Counted from the first letter of the stretch, positions 33,128 through 41,976 are shown. The stretch: 64,000 bases of DNA from Clostridia bacterium (GCA_017626305.1 JAGAIW010000138.1:147022-211021); one strand, 5' to 3'. Numbers and translations: made by a program. The notes: a model not told the origin generated them from the letters alone.

Positions 33128-33913
33128 TTATAGACTGTTTACAACGCGTTGAATAAACACCTTTACGATATCGATATCCGAACAGGCATACAGCATACGC
33201 GCCCCTGCGGCGTCTTCCATTTCATTGAGCACCCAACCCCCACCGCTCGGCAAAAAATCAACGCCGACAAAATCAAAATGCAGTTTATCGTATAGCTGCG
33301 CTACGATACGCCGTTGCGTTTCGTCCGCTTGGGCAAGCTCCACTTTTCCACCCAACGAGAAGTTACTTTTAAACTGCGTTTGCGAGCTCCGCAAAACCGC
33401 TGCGACAATCTCGCCGCCGACGGCGTACACGCGCATATCCTTTCCCAGTATATCGCAAGGCGTTTGCACGATAAACCGCTTACCCCGTTCCGTCATCTTC
33501 CGCACGAGTGCTTGATACTCGTTTTTATCGTTCACCCAAAACACTTCCGCTCCGCCGTGACCGTCCACCGATTTTACGACGACGGGAAAATGCTCAGCGA
33601 AAAGCGCAGTATGTAGTACGGGAATATTCCAACGCTTGCATGCAAGATACGTTTGCCATTTATCGTTGGCAAGCGCCGACGTTTTTGCGTTATTGAAAAC
33701 GCGCACGCCCTTTTTTTCCAACCGTTCGTTGAGTTGCGGATACACCGTCCGTACGATAGCGAAATCGGGCAGCTCGCCTACAAACGTTTCGTCCTTTTGA
33801 CAAACGCGAAGAGTGATTTGCAAACCGTGCGCCGCCCCTTCTTCTTGCAGTCTTTGGATAAACCAAGCGTTCCGCGCCGCCCCTTCCTTATCGTAAATCA
33901 GCCAACCGCGCAT
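33128..33913 (-). CDS. RimK-like ATP-grasp ligase, second of a tandem pair
   Basis: 261 aa. Starts MRGWLIYDKEGAARNAWFIQ. ATP-grasp features: PVVVKSVDGHGGAEVFWV, DILGKDMRVYAVGGEIVAAV, and a metal-binding end VLNEMEDAAGARML. The usual NVNSNP-type end is replaced by NEMEDAAG, so the active site is diverged. It overlaps the other ATP-grasp gene by 16 bp. Probably forms an amide between a carboxylate and an amine, but the substrate is unknown. Confidence 0.8.
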   Translation of the reverse strand: MRGWLIYDKEGAARNAWFIQRLQEEGAAHGLQITLRVCQKDETFVGELPDFAIVRTVYPQLNERLEKKGVRVFNNAKTSALANDKWQTYLACKRWNIPVLHTALFAEHFPVVVKSVDGHGGAEVFWVNDKNEYQALVRKMTERGKRFIVQTPCDILGKDMRVYAVGGEIVAAVLRSSQTQFKSNFSLGGKVELAQADETQRRIVAQLYDKLHFDFVGVDFLPSGGGWVLNEMEDAAGARMLYACSDIDIVKVFIQRVVNSL

Positions 33914-34776
33914 AATTGCTCCTTGATATAGGCAACGACGTATTCGCTCAAATCCACGCCCGTCGCCGTCAACGTGCTTTCAAAATGGGGGTTGGAATTG
34001 ACTTCGCAAACCAGCGGCGCGTCCTTGCCAAGCAAAATGTCCACACCGGCAAAATCCGCCCCCACCGCTTGACAGGCGGAAACCGCCAAATCCGCGATAC
34101 CCTTATCCAACGCAATCCCCGTCGCCCTGCCGCCGCCTGAAATATTCGAGCGGAAGTCTTCGGCGTTTTCCCGTAAAATGGCGCAAACCGCTTTCTCGCC
34201 CACGACGTTGACACGGATATCTTTGCCGCGGCTTTCCGCGATATATTTTTGAAAAAGCAAAGGCTTACGCCCCAAATTTTCAATCAAAGAGCAGGCTTGC
34301 TCTTTATCCTGCGCAAGATATACCTGCGCCCCAAACGAACCGTACGCTTCTTTGATAACCATGGGATAGCCCAGGCGCTTTTCCGCAACTTCCAAAAAGG
34401 AAAGCTCGGTATAGCCGATATTGTCAAACGTTTTGGGGGCAATCAGCGTTTCGGGAATGGGAACGCCCGCCCTTTGCAAACAAAACGCCGTCCGCTGTTT
34501 ATCGTCGCAGTTTTCCACCGCCGCCGCGCTGTTGAAAAGGCGAATACCCAAACCTTCCAAGCGCTCCGCAAGGCGCACGTCCTTGTCCCAAAAAATAACG
34601 AAATCGGGCATACGTGTCATAAAATCCGTACCGTTTTGTAAATACTCCCAAGCTTTTACGTTGGTTAAAAGCTCTAACGAAACGCTCTGTTTTTGCGCCG
34701 ACGACGATAAAAACGCATATAGACGTTCTAGCTTTTGCGTGCGTAAAAATGCGTTTACGATCAACCAACCTTTCAT
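33898..34776 (-). CDS. RimK-like ATP-grasp ligase, first of a tandem pair
   Basis: 292 aa. Starts MKGWLIVNAFLRTQKLERL. RLGYPMVIKEAYGSFGAQVYL binds ATP, DIRVNVVGEKAVCAILR and CEVNSNPHFE carry the metal-binding Glu and Asn of RimK/LysX-type enzymes. It shares the MxGWLI start with its downstream partner, so the two look like an old duplication. GGAGAAGG upstream. Candidates include peptide, cofactor or cell-wall amide ligation; nothing nearby settles this. Confidence 0.85.
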   Translation of the reverse strand: MKGWLIVNAFLRTQKLERLYAFLSSSAQKQSVSLELLTNVKAWEYLQNGTDFMTRMPDFVIFWDKDVRLAERLEGLGIRLFNSAAAVENCDDKQRTAFCLQRAGVPIPETLIAPKTFDNIGYTELSFLEVAEKRLGYPMVIKEAYGSFGAQVYLAQDKEQACSLIENLGRKPLLFQKYIAESRGKDIRVNVVGEKAVCAILRENAEDFRSNISGGGRATGIALDKGIADLAVSACQAVGADFAGVDILLGKDAPLVCEVNSNPHFESTLTATGVDLSEYVVAYIKEQLCAVG

Positions 34777-34799
34777 TTGCCTTCTCCGTTTTTTCTTCT

Positions 34800-34828
34800 A
34801 TTGTACTCCTTTTTTTAAGAAAAAGCAA
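34800..34828 (-). promoter_or_regulatory. promoter of the ATP-grasp pair
   Basis: TTGCTT (34823-34828), 17 bp, TACAAT (34800-34805), immediately after the stop of the upstream gene. Confidence 0.65.
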
Positions 34829-34837
34829 ATCTTTTGA

Positions 34838-35407
34838 CTATCTTTGTCGTAACGTTTCAATCAGCCGCGCCGTCCAGTCCATGGAAACGCATAACATCAG
34901 TATCGTCGCCAACACAAACGCAAGCGGTTTGGGGCATATCCCGATAAGCTTTTTAAGCGGTAAAAAGAAAAAACGCATAAACACGAACAGCAAAACGCCC
35001 CAAACCATAGAAACGGGCAAGCAAATATATCCGTCCATATTCATAGGATAATTTCTATACGTCCAAAGCGATAAATGTAAAACTTTATCTGAAAATACCC
35101 CCACGACAAGCTCTAAAAGCGTAGGCAAAAGAAAGCAAAATAACACATAAATCAAGTAACGTATGCTCGTTTTTTTGCATTTTTTGAGTATTCCGCGCCC
35201 TTTTTGCGGCGTTCCTAACAGCAGATAAACGGACAAAAACGCCCACCCGTAAATGGGACAAAAGGGCAGCATGAGAAACCCCCTATCCTGCCATACTCCC
35301 ATGGATAGGTAGGTGTACAGCGTTTCAAACGCCCAGCCTAAAAAGGAAAGCGTCCAAAAGAGTAAAACGTACCGTCCTATTCCGTAATTTTCTTTGCGTT
35401 TTTTCAC
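34838..35407 (-). CDS. putative ABC-transporter type IV (CmpB-like) membrane protein
   Basis: 189 aa from GTG 35407; start uncertain because no good Shine-Dalgarno is seen and the frame stays open to TTG 35446. Five or so membrane helices. Motifs FLGWAFETLYTYLSMGVWQD, GFLMLPFCPIYGWAF and YPMNMDGYICLPVSMVWGVL match the family named putative ABC transporter permease (PF06541), whose transport role is not proven. No ATPase gene is adjacent. Confidence 0.75.
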   Translation of the reverse strand: MKKRKENYGIGRYVLLFWTLSFLGWAFETLYTYLSMGVWQDRGFLMLPFCPIYGWAFLSVYLLLGTPQKGRGILKKCKKTSIRYLIYVLFCFLLPTLLELVVGVFSDKVLHLSLWTYRNYPMNMDGYICLPVSMVWGVLLFVFMRFFFLPLKKLIGICPKPLAFVLATILMLCVSMDWTARLIETLRQR

Positions 35408-35521
35408 TTTTACAGTATGTATTTTTAAGCCAAATTTCACGCGCAAGCGCGCGTTAAGGAAAAAAATCTCTTTTTTGGCATAAATTTTGTTAATTTTTTA
35501 ATAAGAATTTGCGGAAAATAC

Positions 35522-35550
35522 TTGACGGTCTTTGGTGATTATGATATAAT
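35522..35550 (+). promoter_or_regulatory. promoter of the sipW surface-fibre operon
   Basis: TTGACG (35522-35527), 17 bp, extended -10 TGA-TATAAT (35545-35550). The leader 35557-35668 contains two stem-loops (ATTATGTC...GACATAAT and ACTACG...CGTAGT) that might regulate translation. Confidence 0.85.
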
Positions 35551-35677
35551 GAATAAAATTATACTTGATTATTATGTCCTACTCTTTCCTTTTTGGGAAA
35601 AACGACATAATCCGACACACCCTTATACTACGTATAAAAGTTAACGTAGTTGCGAAAAACAGGAATAAGTGAGCACT

Positions 35678-36184
35678 ATGAGAAAATCCACGTTTTACGC
35701 ATTACTGTTGGCGGCGAGCCTTGGGACGATCGGCGGACTTGCTTTGTCGGCGTATCTTTTTGACGACAATAATAAGCACGTACGCAATATCCGTATCAAC
35801 GCTTCGCAAGACCCCGTAAGCGATAAGTTGCAATTTAATAATTTATCGCTATACCCCGGCGATAAAACGACGTATGAAATGAACACGTTTTTTGAAACGT
35901 CAGGGTTATACGACGCTAAAATCGTATTTACGGAACAAGAAGACGGCGGATTAAAAAATTACGTTGTCGCCACCTTAACGGCGGACGGCGAAATTATTTA
36001 TAAAGGTTCTTTAAAACAACTGCTCGGCACTACGCAATGGTTCGAGCTTACCCCCCAAAAAGACGAAACGGTGAATATCTCGTTGGTATATGAAATGCCG
36101 TTAGACGTTCAAAATGAAGCGCAGGGCACGTATGCGACCTTCGACGCGGAGCTCACCGTCGGACGGGATTTAAAAAAAGAGTAA
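35678..36184 (+). CDS. small SipW-type exported protein
   Basis: 168 aa from ATG 35678 (GTG 35669 is possible; AGGA is at 35661). The hydrophobic start (FYALLLAASLGTIGGLALSAYLF) ends in SAYLFDD, a variant of the TYALFT signal of SipW substrates. The rest is one beta-rich domain (about 40-168: NNLSLYPGDKTTYEMNTFFE, TWF-type strands) resembling a camelysin/TasA fold in miniature. First gene of the operon, 12 nt before the peptidase. Possibly a minor fibre subunit or anchor, as TapA is for TasA. Confidence 0.7.
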   Translation: MRKSTFYALLLAASLGTIGGLALSAYLFDDNNKHVRNIRINASQDPVSDKLQFNNLSLYPGDKTTYEMNTFFETSGLYDAKIVFTEQEDGGLKNYVVATLTADGEIIYKGSLKQLLGTTQWFELTPQKDETVNISLVYEMPLDVQNEAQGTYATFDAELTVGRDLKKE

Positions 36185-36196
36185 AGGTTATATGAT

Positions 36197-37123
36197 ATGG
36201 CGGTAAACTTAGAAGAAACTGCGTCGGAAGAAACGAAACCAGCGTCCGCGGAACAAACTCCCGTAGAACAGACGGCAACAAAACTCGACGATAAAAAAAC
36301 GTTCAACTGGAAAAAAATCGGCAAAATTGCGATAGACGTGATTATTTACGTATTTATTGCCATTTGTATGTTCGGGGTAATCGTCACCATCTCTTCCGCA
36401 AACTCGGACGGCGCGGCGAATATTTTCGGACATCAAATGCGACTCGTTCAGTCCCCTTCCATGGAAAAGAGTGAATTCACGGACACAAGCGCGTACGATA
36501 TCAAGGATATCCCCACGCTTTCGGTGGTGTTTATTCAAACCGTACCCGAAAACGAAACGGAACGCACGAAATGGTACGATAGCTTAAAAGAAGGCGACGT
36601 GCTCACGTTTAAATTTACATACACCAAGCAGGAAACGATTACCCACCGTTTAACGAAGAAAACCCCCATTGAAGGCGGTTGGCTGTTAGAGCTAGAAGGC
36701 GACAACAAAACTTCGCAAGACGGCGCGTTGACGCAGATTATCAATACGACGCTGAAAAACAGCACCAACTACGTAATCGGTAAGGTCGTCGGCGTGAACT
36801 ATCCCATGGGGCTTTTCATCTATGCCTTAAAGCAGCCTGTCGGTTTGATTTTTATCGTTATCGTTCCCTGTCTTGTCATTATTGCGTTTGAAGTATTCAA
36901 AATTCTCAGCGTTTTGAACGAAGACAAAAAAGCAAAAGCGCTTATCGCACAACAACAGCAACAAGAAGAAATCGATAAGCAGCAAAGCGAAATTGAAGAG
37001 CTTAAACGGCAGCTTGCCGCTATGCAAAATTTAAATTTGAAACAAACGGTATCGGAAGAAACAAAGCTAGACCCTACGGAAAACTCTCCCGTAGCGGAAG
37101 AAACGAAACCCGATAACGTGTAG
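36197..37123 (+). CDS. sipW: SipW-type (ER-like) signal peptidase I
   Basis: 308 aa. Membrane helix about 43-65; catalytic Ser88 in QSPSME; His150 in ETITHRL replaces the Lys of ordinary bacterial signal peptidases, marking the ER/SipW type; Asp in LEGDNKTSQD. A second helix lies near 214-234, then a Gln-rich coiled coil (about 240-280) and an acidic tail. Cleaves the TYALFT-type signal peptides of TasA-like proteins. The N-terminal 40-residue acidic extension is longer than in Bacillus SipW. Likely processes the products at 35678, 37889, 38873 and 549-3329. Confidence 0.92.
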   Translation: MAVNLEETASEETKPASAEQTPVEQTATKLDDKKTFNWKKIGKIAIDVIIYVFIAICMFGVIVTISSANSDGAANIFGHQMRLVQSPSMEKSEFTDTSAYDIKDIPTLSVVFIQTVPENETERTKWYDSLKEGDVLTFKFTYTKQETITHRLTKKTPIEGGWLLELEGDNKTSQDGALTQIINTTLKNSTNYVIGKVVGVNYPMGLFIYALKQPVGLIFIVIVPCLVIIAFEVFKILSVLNEDKKAKALIAQQQQQEEIDKQQSEIEELKRQLAAMQNLNLKQTVSEETKLDPTENSPVAEETKPDNV

Positions 37124-37133
37124 GAGGTATTTT

Positions 37134-37865
37134 ATGGATATAGTTATTACCGTTTTTATGGCATTCGCATGTATCATTAGTGCTTTTGCTATGCTCATTG
37201 TGGTGCGCGACATTCTCAAAGAATGGGCAATGCAACGCAAAGAATTGCGCGAAGACGCGAAAGCGAAAGCCGCCGCAGCAGCTGCGCCCGTGGTTGAAGA
37301 AGAACCCGCTCCCGTTCAGGAAGAAGTTGTTCCTGTCGTAGTGGAAGAACAACCTGCGCCCGTGGTCGAAGAAGCTCCTGCCGAAGAAATCGCCGTAGCA
37401 GAAGAAGTACCCGAAGAAGAGAAGGGTATCGTATTCTCCAAGGCGACGCAGACGTTGGAAGAAAAATATCTCGAATTGCCTGCTAAGCTCCGTGGCTATT
37501 ACGACGAAATCGTTAAGTACGCTACCATGATGGAAGGCAGCAAACGTTTCAAGAATGCGCGTTACGAAGAATATAAAGTCGGCAACACCCGTCTTGTGCG
37601 CTTGCTCATCAAACGCGGCGTAATCACTTGCGAGCTTATCGTTCCCAACAACTCGTTCAAATCCTACGTATCCGAAAACAAGCTGTCCGTCAAGATTGCT
37701 CCCACCGTCATTAAGGTGTTGGACGAAACGACGGTTCAGGCCGTTAAAGACAGTATCGATATCGTCGTTCAAACGGCTGCGGAAGAAAGAGAACTGAAAA
37801 AGCAACTCGCGAAAGAAAGACGCAAAAAAAGCCGTCAAGAAAAATCTGAAAACGAAAACAAATAA
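37134..37865 (+). CDS. membrane-anchored protein with Ala/Pro/Glu-rich stalk, unknown
   Basis: 243 aa with GGAGG upstream. One N-terminal membrane helix (about 3-26), an Ala/Val/Pro/Glu repeat stalk (about 45-100: PVVEEEPAPVQEEVVPVVVE-type), then a folded alpha/beta domain (about 105-220; KATQTLEEKYLELPAKLRGY, KIAPTVIKVLD) and a highly basic end. Its place between sipW and the TasA-like gene suggests a role in export or anchoring of the fibres. Domain family not recognised. Confidence 0.75.
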   Translation: MDIVITVFMAFACIISAFAMLIVVRDILKEWAMQRKELREDAKAKAAAAAAPVVEEEPAPVQEEVVPVVVEEQPAPVVEEAPAEEIAVAEEVPEEEKGIVFSKATQTLEEKYLELPAKLRGYYDEIVKYATMMEGSKRFKNARYEEYKVGNTRLVRLLIKRGVITCELIVPNNSFKSYVSENKLSVKIAPTVIKVLDETTVQAVKDSIDIVVQTAAEERELKKQLAKERRKKSRQEKSENENK

Positions 37866-37888
37866 CATTTGACTAGGAGTACATAATC

Positions 37889-38563
37889 ATGGAAAAAAGC
37901 AACAAGAGCTTTCACTCTATCTTAGCCGCTTTCATTATCGTGTTGCTTTGCAGCGCAATGATCGTTACGGGAACGTATGCCCTGTTCACGGACACGTTCT
38001 CTCAAAAGACGGTGCTGAAAGCAGGTACTATGAAAATTAGACTGCTTAGAACTAAGCTGGAATACACCGAGTTGAACGGCGACGGTATCTTTGAAAGAAA
38101 AACCGACACCAGACAGTTGGTTTACGCACAACCCGAAGCAGGCGAAACAACCAGCACGGAAAACGTATTCGGTCTCACAAACGAAACCTTGCTTATCCCT
38201 ACCAGCGAATACAAGGCTACCATGCGTTTGGAAAACAAGAGCGACGTTGCGTTTAACTACTACCTTTCTATTGAAGGTCTGGGCGACGCGGCAAAAAATC
38301 ACTTCTCCGATAAGCTTACGGTAATCGTAGATACCGACCTTACGAACTCGGCGGCAGGCGCAGCGGGCGGCGAAACGAAAACCACCGTTAGTGTGGCGAA
38401 TACCGCAATCGGCGACGCTAACGCTCCCGTTGGTCAAGTTTTGATTGGCGGTGTCGCGGACTTCACCGTTACCATTATCTTTGAACGCGACGCTACTAAC
38501 GACGCGCAAGCGCAAGAAGCGAACTTCAACTTGACCGTTCACGCGGTACAAGTAGTCGCTTAA
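37889..38563 (+). CDS. TasA-like (camelysin family) fibre protein
   Basis: 224 aa. Signal peptide 1-35 with TGTYALFTDTFSQK, then a TasA/CalY-like beta-sandwich (about 36-224): KAGTMKIRLLRTKLEY, MRLENKSDVAFNYYLSIEG, VLIGGVADFTVTIIFE. Predicted secreted, SipW-processed, fibre-forming. Start has TAGGAG upstream; 23 nt after the previous gene. Compared with Bacillus TasA (about 260 aa) it is slightly short. Confidence 0.85.
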   Translation: MEKSNKSFHSILAAFIIVLLCSAMIVTGTYALFTDTFSQKTVLKAGTMKIRLLRTKLEYTELNGDGIFERKTDTRQLVYAQPEAGETTSTENVFGLTNETLLIPTSEYKATMRLENKSDVAFNYYLSIEGLGDAAKNHFSDKLTVIVDTDLTNSAAGAAGGETKTTVSVANTAIGDANAPVGQVLIGGVADFTVTIIFERDATNDAQAQEANFNLTVHAVQVVA

Positions 38564-38872
38564 ATAATATATATAATATTGTAGGCGAAAAAAGCCGAAT
38601 AAAACCGCTTTTCCGTTTGGTTCATCCTTACGGAAAAGTGCGCTATACTTTTGACGGAACAAAGGCTGGATAATTGTTTTTGTTATTATAAGCGTAGCGT
38701 GGAATAACAAAAGGTTTCCCCCACGGGGGAAACGCGCCGCTTTGTCATGGTTTTATCGATCGGCAACGTCGTTTTCGGAGAAAGAGTATTGCTTTCCCCT
38801 ATCGTTTTCGCGTGTGGGTGGATATTCTTATCCGATATCAATCAAAAATCAATTTTTTAAGGAGTTCTAAAT
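38564..38872 (+). other. hairpin-rich 309-nt spacer before the giant surface gene
   Basis: No reading frame. Three inverted repeats: CTTTTCCGT...ACGGAAAAG (about 38609-38637), TTTTGTTATT...AATAACAAAA (about 38677-38711) and GTTTCCCC-cacg-GGGGAAAC (about 38715-38732). None has a T-tract, and no convincing promoter is seen, so they may be mRNA processing or stability elements setting the ratio of fibre protein to giant protein. No c-di-GMP riboswitch consensus is found. Confidence 0.5.
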
Positions 38873-41797
38873 ATGAAAAAGAAGACACAGGTATTGTTTT
38901 CGTCCTTTGCGGCGATTGCAATGAGCGCAAGTGTTTGCGCTGGCGCAACGTACGCCTTGTTCACTTCCGAAACGCAAGTCAACGTAGCTGTTCAAGCAGG
39001 TACGGTTGAAATCGTTGCTACCGTGGACAAAGACACCGTTGCTACCAAGTCGGGTGTAAACTGGGACGTTTGGAACGGCACGGCTACCACCTTAACGGAC
39101 GGGAGCGTATTCTCCACGTTTGAAAACGGTGGCGGCGCTACGTTTACCGACAACAGCGTAAGCTTACAGCTCATGACTCCTGGCGACCAAGTCACGTTTA
39201 CCATTGAGCTTGACAACAAGAGCAACGTAAACGCTATGTACAGAACGGTTGTTTTGCCTACGTACGACACGGGTCTTTTGGGCGGTTTGGAAATCACGTT
39301 CACCGACGTTACGACGGCAGAAACGGAAAAACTCGGCTCGGAAACGTTTGTGGGCGCGGCGGTTGCAGACTGGGCGCAGCTCCCCGAAAACGTTTCGGAC
39401 GTTGAAAGAAAAATCCAAGTAACCATTACCCTTCCCGAAGACGCCGGTAACGAATACCAAGGCACGGAAGCAAAGCTTGTTTACTACGTAGAAGCCGTAC
39501 AAGGCAACGCCGATATCAACAACGGTAACGTTGTAGACGCAGACGGCTATACCCTTATTCAAAACGCAACCGACCTTTGGAGATTGTCTGCTCAATACGC
39601 AAACCCCTATGGCGTATCCGTACTTTCCACGACCACGGCAGCTCCCGTGAAATATCGTCTTGCAAACGATATCGATTTGAACGGCGCGCCCTTCATGGCA
39701 ATCGGTACGAAAGCAAATCCTTTTGATTGTGATTTTGACGGTAACGGCAAAACCGTATCCAACTTCACGGTAACCAACCGTTCGGGCGCAGGTTTGTTCG
39801 GCTACGTTGGCAAAGCGGGGAGCAACAACACCATTGAAAGCCTTACGGTGAAAAACGCGGTTATCAACACCAACAACAGCGGCGCAGGTATCGCAGGCGT
39901 CGTTTGGGGTAACGTCAATAGCTGTACGGTTGAAAACGTAGAAGTTACCGTAACCCCCTATTTTGATAAAGCTACGAATGAATACATAGACGGCAACAAA
40001 GCAGGCGGCATTGTGGCTTACCTGCTTAACGGTACGGCAAACAATAACATTGTAAAAGACGTAGAAGTTACCGCTTATCGCGACCTTGGCGGCGTACTCG
40101 GTATGCTTTCCAACGACGGTTCTGCTACTCCCGTAGAAGCGAAAGGCAACAAAGCTACTGACGTTACGGTAGAATTTATAGAAGGCTACGCATGCGTAGA
40201 AGAAGGCAAAGCGAAAGCTCAAAACAATATCGCGGCTATCGTCGGTAGAACGGGCGGTAAAGTTGACGTTGCAAACAATACGGCAAAGAACGTTAGCGTT
40301 CCTACCGTAGAAGTAAGCGCAGCGGAAGACCTTGCCGAAGCTTTCAAGCAAGGCGGCGAAGTTGTAATCGATAAAGACCTTGACGTTGGCGCAAATCTTA
40401 TCATTCCCGCAGGCGTAACGGTTACGTTAGATTTAACAAAGGGTGACCTTTCCACCTATGCAGCAGGAAACAATTACATTGAAAACTACGGTACGCTTGT
40501 TGTCAACGGCGGTACGATTGAAACGACTTGGCTTGATAACTACGGCGATATGGTATTAAATAATGTTACCGTTAAAAATACCCATACCGAAGCTCTCTAT
40601 GCATATCCCGTATGTAATCTTGGCGGTACGTTAACCATCAATGATTGTAACATCTACTCTTCTGTACACGGTGTAGTTTCGGCTTATTCTGGTGTTACGA
40701 ATATTAACGGCGGTACGTATACAATCGACGGCAAGCACCCGATAACCAGCCACATTTTCTATGCTGCAAACGGCGCAACGATTAACGTTTACGACGCTAC
40801 CGTTAAAAAAGGCGCAGATTTTAACAGAGATAGCGGACAAATCTTTTATGCAAATAGCCCTTCGACTATCAACGTATACGGCGGTAGCTACGAATGGTTA
40901 GTCTGGGGCGATTTCGGTCCTATCTATATTCAAACCAACAACGTACATCTTTACGGCGGTAGCTATAAAGACTACGATAGAATGAGCGGTCGCGAAGCTG
41001 ATTATTTCAATCAATCGATTGCCGAAGGTTATTCTTGCGTAAATACTTCCAACGGTTGGTGGAGTATTGCTATTGAAAAACCCGCTGTAACCGATAACGT
41101 ATTAGAAATCGGTACAGCAGAAGAATTGTATGCGTTTGCGGCTACGGTAAATAATCAAGCAGTTGTAGACGATAAAATCAAAAACGAAGTCTTCACGGGC
41201 GTAACCGTTAAATTGACGGCGGATATCGACCTTGGCGGCGCTGAATGGATTCCCGTCGGTCAAACGGGCGCACACGGTTCGTTCAACGGTATTTTCGACG
41301 GACAAAATCATACCATTTCCAACTTCTACGTAAACGGTATGGATAAAGATTCAAATTATGCTTGCGGTTTATTTGGTTGGATTGAACAACATTCCGACGC
41401 AAACCACGGTGCAATTAAAAACGTAACGGTTGCTAACGCTACGATTATCGGCAATCACAACGTAGCCGGTATCGTTGGTTGGACGAATGCATACGTTGAA
41501 AATTGTCACGTTATCAACACGACGATTAGCTGCGTATACTCTGCTGTAAACGGCGAAGACGGTAACAAGGCAGGTGCTATCGTTGGTTATTTAGATACGG
41601 GCACGCAAGCAAAAGTATCTAATTGCTCTGCTGAAAACGTACAGATTAACGCTGGTCGCGACGCAGGTCAACTTATCGGCGCAGCCAAAACAATCGGTCT
41701 CGGCGAAGGCAACACCGCTACCAACGTAACGGTTGTGGCAAACGGTACTGGTACTGGCGCAAACGTTAGAAACGAATTTATCGGTAGAGTTCTTTAA
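38873..41797 (+). CDS. giant SipW-dependent surface protein with TasA-like, GLUG-like and beta-helix regions
   Basis: 974 aa. Signal 1-30 with GATYALFTSETQ; TasA-like domain about 30-215; GLUG-like repeats (about 230-460); predicted beta-helix (about 470-730; NGGTIETTW, NGGTYTIDG, YGGSYEW); and a second GLUG-like region at the C-terminus (about 770-970; CGLFGWIEQ, VAGIVGWTNAYVENC, AGAIVGYL). Strongly similar to the 549-3329 product over about 400 residues. AAGGAG upstream. Likely secreted through SipW and built into or onto TasA-like fibres; possibly an adhesin. Last gene before a strong terminator. Confidence 0.88.
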   Translation: MKKKTQVLFSSFAAIAMSASVCAGATYALFTSETQVNVAVQAGTVEIVATVDKDTVATKSGVNWDVWNGTATTLTDGSVFSTFENGGGATFTDNSVSLQLMTPGDQVTFTIELDNKSNVNAMYRTVVLPTYDTGLLGGLEITFTDVTTAETEKLGSETFVGAAVADWAQLPENVSDVERKIQVTITLPEDAGNEYQGTEAKLVYYVEAVQGNADINNGNVVDADGYTLIQNATDLWRLSAQYANPYGVSVLSTTTAAPVKYRLANDIDLNGAPFMAIGTKANPFDCDFDGNGKTVSNFTVTNRSGAGLFGYVGKAGSNNTIESLTVKNAVINTNNSGAGIAGVVWGNVNSCTVENVEVTVTPYFDKATNEYIDGNKAGGIVAYLLNGTANNNIVKDVEVTAYRDLGGVLGMLSNDGSATPVEAKGNKATDVTVEFIEGYACVEEGKAKAQNNIAAIVGRTGGKVDVANNTAKNVSVPTVEVSAAEDLAEAFKQGGEVVIDKDLDVGANLIIPAGVTVTLDLTKGDLSTYAAGNNYIENYGTLVVNGGTIETTWLDNYGDMVLNNVTVKNTHTEALYAYPVCNLGGTLTINDCNIYSSVHGVVSAYSGVTNINGGTYTIDGKHPITSHIFYAANGATINVYDATVKKGADFNRDSGQIFYANSPSTINVYGGSYEWLVWGDFGPIYIQTNNVHLYGGSYKDYDRMSGREADYFNQSIAEGYSCVNTSNGWWSIAIEKPAVTDNVLEIGTAEELYAFAATVNNQAVVDDKIKNEVFTGVTVKLTADIDLGGAEWIPVGQTGAHGSFNGIFDGQNHTISNFYVNGMDKDSNYACGLFGWIEQHSDANHGAIKNVTVANATIIGNHNVAGIVGWTNAYVENCHVINTTISCVYSAVNGEDGNKAGAIVGYLDTGTQAKVSNCSAENVQINAGRDAGQLIGAAKTIGLGEGNTATNVTVVANGTGTGANVRNEFIGRVL

Positions 41798-41815
41798 TAT
41801 CTTTTGATAGTATTC

Positions 41816-41851
41816 ACCCGTCCAAGGTTTTCCTTGGACGGGTATTTTTTT
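41816..41851 (+). terminator. terminator of the surface-fibre operon
   Basis: ACCCGTCCAAGG (41816-41827), TTTT, CCTTGGACGGGT (41832-41843), then ATTTTTTTT. Confidence 0.95.
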
Positions 41852-41861
41852 TGCAAAACAC

Positions 41862-41890
41862 TTGCACTCCACTCCCCTTTTTGGTATAAT
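41862..41890 (+). promoter_or_regulatory. upstream promoter of the two-component operon
   Basis: TTGCAC (41862-41867), 17 bp, extended -10 TGG-TATAAT (41885-41890). Start near 41897, just before the direct-repeat box, so binding there could block or replace this promoter. Confidence 0.75.
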
Positions 41891-41901
41891 AAAAACAAGC
41901 T

Positions 41902-41955
41902 TTTACAATTCATTAACAATTCATTAACAATTCGTTGATAACTAATGGTTATACT
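41902..41955 (+). promoter_or_regulatory. PhoP-box-like direct repeats and activator-type promoter
   Basis: TTTACA (41902), TTAACA (41913), TTAACA (41924), TTGATA (41935), each followed by five bases (ATTCA, ATTCA, ATTCG): an exact 11-bp period. The last hexamer ends 9 nt before TATACT (41950-41955), which lacks a -35. This is the layout of an OmpR/PhoB-family regulator box for positive autoregulation. Confidence 0.8.
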
Positions 41956-41976
41956 ATTTTCAAAAGGTGGTGCATG

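Noticed and set aside
35487..35514. A third regulator box upstream of the sipW operon (TTGTTA, TTAATA, TTGCGG at 11-bp steps)
   Set aside because: The match to TTAACA is poor, the fourth hexamer is out of phase, and a complete -35/-10 promoter follows, unlike the other two boxes.
38564..38872. A cyclic-di-GMP riboswitch before the surface gene
   Set aside because: The conserved core words of the known classes could not be found in the right order.
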